From Ichthyophonus hoferi (Eukaryota; Opisthokonta; Ichthyosporea; Ichthyophonida; Ichthyophonidae), in NCBI GenBank assembly GCA_002751075.1, contig NAOQ01000099.1:69040-93618 (forward strand): 24,579 nt of DNA. Reading direction: 5' to 3'. Position 1 is the stretch's first letter. Each line of letters opens with the position of its first letter. Below, in pieces: positions 20,366 through 24,579 of the stretch. The position numbers were made by a program, and so were the translations under genes. The notes beneath the pieces were generated by a model. That model was not told the DNA's origin. It searched no databases and saw only the letters and a program-made list of their open reading frames with translations.

Positions 20366-21907
20366 ACCTATAAAAACATTTCTCACACTTTCCTTTTTTT
20401 TTATAATATCGTTATTCACACGCCTATACACATCCATTCTAAATACTAGAATAAAAGAAAATAATACAGACAATGCATATTAGATTATATTATTATCTAC
20501 ATATATATAAGAACCAACCTTATATGTTACTAACTGTGTACGGTTTGTTTTCTAGCCGGGTGCATTTTGTCGGAGCTGATCACTGGTACTACCATTATTG
20601 CTGGAGATTCTGAAATTGATCAAGTCATGAAAACATTTAGGTTTGCTTACTGAGTGAATATATACATGCATACACTGCAATTATATCTATGACTTTACCC
20701 TTATCAATAGATATAAAACATATATATATGCTTTATGCCCATCTTATCATTGTGCATATCATTGGCCATTATTTATCGTCTTTAGTCTTTATTTCCTACC
20801 TTATTATTACAAAATACAGTTAAATTGTAAGTAAACTAATTGAAAATATTTATATTTTTTCATATGAAACAACATTATAATTCTTATTCACTGGGCCTTC
20901 AATAAGCTGTTATGATCTCACTGTTATGTATACATGTATGATGGGATTTATGAATGTATGTAGGTAGGCAGGTATATATGTATATATATGCTATCTACCT
21001 CTACTCACAGTCATAATCCCTGTCTCTAGGCTTTTAGGCAGTCCTACTGAAGCTACCTGGCCTGGTGTTACCCAGTTGCCTTTCTACAGTACTCAGTTTC
21101 CTAAGTGGAAGGCTCGTAAAATTTCAGCAACCAATGGCCAAGAAGGAGATTTACTGAAGGTGAGGTAATAGAATACTATATAAGATAGATCCATCTATGC
21201 AGTTTAAACACCTTATGTTCCTATATAACCACTCGTTGATACTACATATCTTTTCTTTATTATCTTATTTATTTATTATTTACATTGCCAGTTAAGGTCT
21301 AAGATTATTTGTATGCCAATCTTCTCTTCTTGGTTTACTTCTCCCTTTACTTCTTATTATTATATTTGCTTGATTGTTTAATGCCAGCTTATAAATTGTA
21401 TGTTTAAACATTATCTGTGTCTATTATCGACTTATAATATTATCCTACCCATGGTACATAGGACTGTCCTGGATTTTAATAAATCAATAGGGTAATAGAG
21501 CGTTTATATTGGTTGAAATGCAAATGATCTAATCACTTCTTATCTCTACCGCCCTCAAAGAGTCTACTGTTTGGTGGTATATCTTAATTTCTTAATACCA
21601 TATTCTATTGATTAATTACATTTGATGTGGGCCAAAAGTATCGAATGGAGTATATATATTGTGTTCTGTTAGAGAATTTGATTGATATAAAATACCCAAT
21701 TGAAGGATATTTATTGGCCTAAATAACCCAAATAATTAAAATGAATATGAAAGCAACCAATAGTTATCAACTGACCAGTGGTAATTACTCCTTAACTTCT
21801 AGAAAATACTTATATTGAACCCAGGATCACGACTTACGGCGAGGGGTGCTTTGAATTATATGACAAAGGAACAGGTCAACAGAGATCTCATGACTGGTAT
21901 CCAATAA
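16034..21907 (+). CDS. CDK1-like cyclin-dependent protein kinase, 9 exons, complete
   Basis: Nine exons, 930 coding bases, 309 residues (CDKs are typically about 300). Seen: Gly loop GGGTYG with the inhibitory Thr-Tyr pair, VAIKK lysine, helix PGTVLRE in place of PSTAIRE with its Arg and Glu kept, catalytic [11 protein letters not shown] replacing DFG, activation segment [16 protein letters not shown] with the CAK-site Thr, [15 protein letters not shown] and [15 protein letters not shown]. All catalytic residues are present, so it should be active. Known: CDKs need a cyclin that docks on the PSTAIRE helix. The overall fit is nearest CDK1/2; DLG and WPGV also recall plant CDKB. PGTVLRE matches no named class that I know, so the cyclin partner and role are open. 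The start is the first in-frame Met, 20 residues before the Gly loop, after an acceptor-like CTCAG. Confidence 0.95.
16495..16695 (+). repeat. Dispersed repeat family, copy 1 (CDK intron 1)
   Basis: Shares the core TTCTG(C/T)AGTGA, then AAATAAAGGCTATA, CTAAATTAT, CTTGCAAT, CGGTTGC and ATTACT with copies 2 and 3. No terminal inverted repeats, coding capacity or poly(A) tail was seen. Class unknown. Confidence 0.7.
16856..17004 (+). CDS. CDK-like exon 2 (cyclin-binding helix)
   Basis: Acceptor TTTAG, donor GTATGT, phase 0 to 2. Encodes [16 protein letters not shown] (ATP-anchoring Lys) and [20 protein letters not shown] at 16943-16963 replaces PSTAIRE. LRHSNIV follows, as in CDK1 (L.HPNIV). 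Confidence 0.95.
17420..17444 (-). other. G-quadruplex motif on the minus strand
   Basis: The minus strand reads GGGG, T, GGGG, TGGT, GGGG, TGA, GGGGG: four runs of at least four G with short loops. It lies in CDK intron 2, in sequence that is otherwise strongly AT-rich. The + strand (and transcript) carries the matching C-rich i-motif sequence. Confidence 0.75.
17710..17830 (+). CDS. CDK-like exon 3
   Basis: Acceptor ACACAG, donor GTAATA, phase 2 to 0. Encodes [18 protein letters not shown] then CDLSQYMRT, the hinge and start of the C-lobe, as in CDK1 LQDVLMQDSRLYLIFEFL and MDLKKYL. The donor keeps alignment length equal to CDK1; a GTTGCT six bases earlier is rejected for that reason. Confidence 0.93.
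18622..18717 (+). CDS. CDK-like exon 4 (catalytic loop)
   Basis: Acceptor CACACAG, donor GTAGGT; 32 codons, phase 0 both ends. Encodes [19 protein letters not shown], the HRD catalytic loop with Asp, Lys and Asn intact. Confidence 0.97.
19050..19127 (+). CDS. CDK-like exon 5 (DLG and activation segment)
   Basis: Acceptor CTTGTAG, donor GTACAT; 26 codons, phase 0 both ends. Encodes [17 protein letters not shown] and YTHE. DLG at 19074-19082 keeps the Mg-binding Asp but has Leu for Phe. Confidence 0.95.
19362..19567 (+). repeat. Dispersed repeat family, copy 2 (CDK intron 5)
   Basis: Aligns with copy 3 from CTGAAGTATT through AGATTAGG, GATTCTGTAG(C/T)GATA, AATAAA(A/G)GCTATAC, to CACAGGCT. Roughly three quarters identical by eye. 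Same orientation as the gene. Confidence 0.75.
19673..19751 (+). CDS. CDK-like exon 6 (T-loop end, APE)
   Basis: Acceptor ATCCAG, donor GTAGGT, phase 0 to 1. Encodes [14 protein letters not shown] and IDMWS. Joined to exon 5 it makes [14 protein letters not shown], with the Thr that a CDK-activating kinase phosphorylates. Confidence 0.96.
20325..20364 (+). repeat. (ATT)13 microsatellite
   Basis: About 13 uninterrupted ATT triplets in CDK intron 6. Confidence 0.92.
20556..20640 (+). CDS. CDK-like exon 7
   Basis: Acceptor TTCTAG, donor GTTTGC, phase 1 to 2. Encodes [11 protein letters not shown] and [13 protein letters not shown], matching CDK1 IGTIFAELAT and HGDSEIDQLFRIF. The donor is weak (+3 T). 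Confidence 0.93.
21030..21159 (+). CDS. CDK-like exon 8
   Basis: Acceptor TCTCTAG, donor GTGAGG, phase 2 to 0. Encodes [18 protein letters not shown] and FPKWKARK, the CDK insert region, matching RALGTPNNEVWPEV and FPKWKPG of CDK1. Confidence 0.94.
21803..21907 (+). CDS. CDK-like terminal exon
   Basis: Acceptor TTCTAG, phase 0. Encodes [19 protein letters not shown] and ends TAA at 21905-21907. It matches CDK1 KMLIYDPAKRISGKMALNH; the Arg of the CMGC C-lobe motif is kept. The HPYF after ALNH is not conserved (ALNYMTKEQ). The stop overlaps an AATAAA hexamer (21903-21908); further AATAAA at 22207 and 22285 are more usual poly(A) positions. Confidence 0.92.
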   Translation, partial: KILILNPGSRLTARGALNYMTKEQVNRDLMTGIQ

Positions 21908-22347
21908 ATAGTGTTCATCCTAAAGTGGTCAATAGATGATACACCACGTATTGTTGTACTAAATATGGTTCAGGTTGTATACTTTTAATGGTTTTTTATG
22001 AATAGCTTATTGCATATAAATATATATATGCATATGTATATGGCATGGTAATATACTAGTAAATTGCAAATAATTTTATACTCCCAAAGCATTAAATTGT
22101 AAATACATTTATATATATGCATCTCTGTAGACCTAATACATACTAGTGGTCAGTCCGTCGCTTTTATGAGCTATTTGAAACAATTAAGATAAAATTTAAT
22201 CTGTTAAATAAAAATTTTGTGCCTAAACACAAATAATTAAAACAAAGCAAAAAATGTTTAAACTATCCCTACTATACTCATGTCAATAAAGAGAGTCCAA
22301 TCTATTCAAGCAAGAAATTAAATGGTATAATAAACATATACCTTTAT

Positions 22348-22632
22348 ATTTTATGTTAGGTACATAGCAATTGCTATCAGAGCTTCTAATCGTACTGTGG
22401 TGTCACTGTTAAAAAGTTTATAATTAGGTGTCCAACTGTGTTGTGCAATCAGTAAACTGCAGTCTTGACTATTGTCAATGTCGTGAAATCTATTCTTCAT
22501 GGCCTGGAAGCTGATTGACTTATCCTCAGCCACGTTAAAATTTAAGAAACATATGATTTTGTTGGTATACTCACAGAGTGAAAAAGACCACTTTAACTGA
22601 AACCAATAAATAAATTTAAAAACTGGTTGCAA
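22348..22632 (-). CDS. Possible exon or remnant of an unrecognised gene
   Basis: On the minus strand an open frame of about 93 codons ends in TAA at 22348-22350. No ATG opens it. Reading along the minus strand, TTATTGGTTTCAG (about 22596-22608) looks like a splice acceptor, so the likely exon starts after it, with LKWSFSLCEYTNK, then FQAMKNRFHDID, LLIAQHSWTPNYKL and EALIAIAMYLT at the C-terminus. The segment is visibly GC-richer than its flanks, as the true exons here are. I do not recognise the family. It could be a terminal exon of a gene running leftward, or a decayed copy. Confidence 0.35.
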
Positions 22633-22737
22633 GACTTCTTACATGTTGCAAACCTTTGGGCTATTTTTAAGTCATAATCTCTATATTAAAAGTATATTAA
22701 TGGCAGCCATTAGAAAACAAGACATGAGAAGAGGGTC

Positions 22738-22917
22738 CTAATTGTAAAACACACTTCTGTAACAATAGGTTAATACAATGATAACTGGTTCCATGCTCAT
22801 CCTGGGTGTGACGATTAAAAACCAATATCTAATATAGAATTCTAATTGAATAGCCTTAAAAGTGATTGGAATGCAATCAAGATTTACAGTGCCGTTAATT
22901 TCAATAAATTGGGTCAT
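22738..22917 (-). CDS. Possible small minus-strand frame, unrecognised
   Basis: 59 codons from ATG (22915-22917) to TAG (22738-22740). Starts MTQFIEINGTVNLDC, then a hydrophobic aromatic stretch (LEFYIRYWFLIV). It lies just upstream, on the same strand, of the larger minus-strand frame. It may be another piece of the same gene or remnant, or chance. No family recognised and no clean splice between the two was found. Confidence 0.2.
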   Translation of the reverse strand: MTQFIEINGTVNLDCIPITFKAIQLEFYIRYWFLIVTPRMSMEPVIIVLTYCYRSVFYN

Positions 22918-22951
22918 ACTTAAAAAACGTCACAGATATTGATCAGGGCCA

Positions 22952-22980
22952 ATGGCTAAGCCATGAGTGTATATACACTC
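22952..22980. repeat. Two back-to-back palindromes
   Basis: ATGGCT-A-AGCCAT (22952-22964) is followed directly by the perfect 16-bp palindrome GAGTGTATATACACTC (22965-22980). Together they span 29 bases without a gap. Confidence 0.65.
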
Positions 22981-23167
22981 TTTTACAACACTTTCTGAAA
23001 ATATATTGAGATACTAATGCTTAATCCGAACAGATTATTGTAGTAATTAATTATGATTAATATATAAGCCAATATATAATACATTTTAATATGTTTCAAT
23101 ACTGAAAAACAAAAAAGTTGTTTAATAGGTATGCACATGTTGTCAAAGATAACTACATATGTACTGG

Positions 23168-23373
23168 ATTCTGAAGTATTTCATATATAAAATGCTATAG
23201 TTATAGTTAGAATTATAAAAAAGTTCTGTCTAAGATAGATTAGGCACTAGTGATTCTGTAGTGATAGTAAATAAAGGCTATACAGTTTTTTTTCTAAATT
23301 ATTTACTTGCAATATCTGGTTAACACATTGAATACGACTGTGATAATTACTGCACAGGCTAAATCGAGATATG
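23168..23373 (+). repeat. Dispersed repeat family, copy 3 (downstream of CDK)
   Basis: Shares CTGAAGTATT, AGATAGATTAGG, GATTCTGTAGTGATA, AAATAAAGGCTATAC, CTTGCAAT and CACAGGCT with copies 1 and 2. Same orientation. Confidence 0.75.
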
Positions 23374-24083
23374 TGAACATGACTATTTTTTCTGATTTTG
23401 GGGTTAACTCTAACAATTAGTTTCAACAGTCTAAATTTAACTAAGTGTTTTTGTGTTTTTACATGCTTTATTTAAGTATCTCTTTCTTCAACAACAATAA
23501 TAACAAAAATAAATGGATTAACTATCTATGGTTTCTATCTTAAACCCAGATTTCTCCAATAGGTTTTACTTCCATTTTTATATCAACAGAAAAAAATATA
23601 TATACACTTAATTATGTAGGTATTCAGTATCATGCACATAGATACCTATTAATTATGAGTTATTTTAATATAATATACCTTTATATAGATAGCATGCAAT
23701 ATATAATGGAACCCAATTTGATTTATCAGCTATTATATTCGCATTATAATTTGTTTTTCTTCAAGCAGCTATTTTACAATTGAATATATATAATATAATT
23801 AATCAACATATATACTTAAATTGGTATGGAGATTGGTGTCGATATTAGCCTGTATATTAATTATAATGATCTTATCTATGTTCAGGATGGAAATTGCCTA
23901 TTGCAAGCAGAGAATTTAAGATAAAAGCTGTAAAAATAATATCATTATAGAATCAAGATTTTCCAATTTGCCTTATAAAGAACTTTTTATACTTTTTAAC
24001 TATACCATTTTTTATATAGAATAATTCAGAATTCAGTATTAAATGATCGCATATTTATAGCCATGGGCACTTTACCTGTGTTT

Positions 24084-24150
24084 TATATGTAGCTAGATTT
24101 GACAAATAGGATCACAATGCTCTTACCATGTTATTATTGGATATATCTTA
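24084..24150 (+). pseudogene. Decayed tRNA-Glu-like relic A
   Basis: TAGGAT...GCTCTTACCATG (about 24107-24130) resembles tRNA-Glu TTAGGAT...GCTCTCACCGTG. Most differences are C-to-T or G-to-A. The downstream ATGTTATTATTG is shared with relic B, so the repeated unit is longer than the tRNA part. No B-box. Confidence 0.4.
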
Positions 24151-24270
24151 TAATATGGGAGAGTAAAATACATGCACAAATTAGTTTATTAGATTAAATT
24201 ATAAATCTATAAATTTGCTTGAGGAGTTATAATGTTTTGCTTTTTATATTATAAGAAACCAAATTTTATG

Positions 24271-24325
24271 TTAAAATTAGTTCAGGTGGTTAGCACTTCA
24301 TGCTTTCACTATGTTATTATTGTAT
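24271..24325 (+). pseudogene. Decayed tRNA-Glu-like relic B
   Basis: GGTTAGCACTTCATGCTTTC aligns with the D-arm and anticodon arm of tRNA-Glu (GGTTAGGATTCCACGCTCTC). The anticodon position reads TTC, the other Glu anticodon. AT-rich sequence shared with relic A follows. Acceptor and T arms are not recognisable. Confidence 0.45.
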
Positions 24326-24526
24326 ATATATATATAATCTAATAATATGTCAAAGTATATATAATGGTAACCTGTAAAATAAAATTACCGAGAATTTATA
24401 TTCTAGTTAGTCTATGAGGCTACATTTCGATATTCCAATTTAATATTATTAAGTATTGATCACACCATATGATGTATCGTAGGACATATTATAACATGTA
24501 TACATTATGGTTAAAATATCTTTATA

Positions 24527-24579
24527 TCCGAATTGGTCTAGGGGTTAGGATTCCACGCTCTCACCGTGGCGGCCGGGGG
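24527..24579 (+). tRNA. tRNA-Glu(CUC): tRNA-Glu (anticodon CUC), cut by the window edge
   Basis: The first 53 bases match eukaryotic tRNA-Glu: acceptor 5' strand TCCGAAT, A-box region TGGTCTAGGGGTTAGGAT, anticodon stem CCACG/CGTGG (24553-24557 with 24565-24569) around the loop CTCTCAC with anticodon CTC at 24560-24562, variable loop CGGCC and the start of a G-rich T stem. The T loop, acceptor 3' strand and terminator lie beyond the edge, so a tRNA-derived repeat is not excluded. Confidence 0.85.

Larger units (their letters stand above)
21908..24579. other. AT-rich 3' flank of the CDK gene
   Basis: About 2.7 kb. Candidate poly(A) hexamers AATAAA at 22207-22212 and 22285-22290 probably serve the kinase. 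Then come a possible minus-strand coding remnant (22348-22917), adjoining palindromes (22952-22980), a dispersed repeat copy, tRNA-Glu-like relics and a tRNA-Glu gene at the right edge. I see nothing else recognisable between about 23380 and 24080. Confidence 0.6.

Noticed and set aside
1-24579. CRISPR arrays, rRNA genes, retrovirus-like or Polinton-like elements
   Set aside because: No regular spacer array, no rRNA signature, and no reverse transcriptase, integrase, capsid or polymerase motif in any frame that I could see.

Overview
This is an AT-rich, intron-dense nuclear segment of a eukaryote that uses the standard genetic code. It carries two protein-coding genes on the + strand, one complete tRNA gene and one tRNA gene cut by the right edge. 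Nothing bacterial is present: no operons, no Shine-Dalgarno sites, no CRISPR. The first gene aligns with vertebrate HEATR5 almost residue for residue in several exons, which suggests an animal or close holozoan. A sponge or other early-branching lineage would fit the base composition and intron density, but the sequence alone does not settle it.

Layout. Positions 285-13578 hold the 3' half of a HEATR5 (HEATR5A/B, yeast Laa1-like) gene: 23 exons, 3009 coding bases, about 1002 residues ending in a natural stop. Its 5' half lies left of the window. All exon joins keep frame; one of them (exon 13 to 14) needs a non-GT donor or an unseen micro-exon. The longest HEATR5 intron contains a tRNA-Ser(UGA) gene in the same orientation (12427-12508). 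A 2.45 kb spacer follows (13579-16033). Positions 16034-21907 hold a complete nine-exon CDK1-like protein kinase of 309 residues with an unusual cyclin-binding helix (PGTVLRE instead of PSTAIRE) and DLG instead of DFG. The last 2.7 kb (21908-24579) is AT-rich. It has a possible unrecognised minus-strand coding remnant (about 22348-22917), two decayed tRNA-Glu-like relics, and the 5' two thirds of a tRNA-Glu(CUC) at the right edge.

Repeats and odd structure. The left edge has a 33-bp tandem repeat. The HEATR5 introns are full of degenerate TATTA/ATACTAT tracts and a 76-bp tandem. Three diverged copies of a roughly 200-bp dispersed repeat, all in + orientation, sit in and just after the CDK gene. 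One CDK intron carries a strong G-quadruplex motif on the minus strand. CCAAT/ATTGG pentamers look several-fold too common in the HEATR5 introns, and CCAATCAT recurs right next to 3' splice sites.

The two protein genes have no obvious functional link: HEATR5 works in AP-1/clathrin trafficking, the kinase presumably in cell-cycle or related control. They are simply head-to-tail neighbours. No clearly new multi-gene system is visible. The best leads are the divergent CDK, the CCAATCAT/splice-site pattern, the tRNA-Glu-related repeats and the dispersed repeat family.
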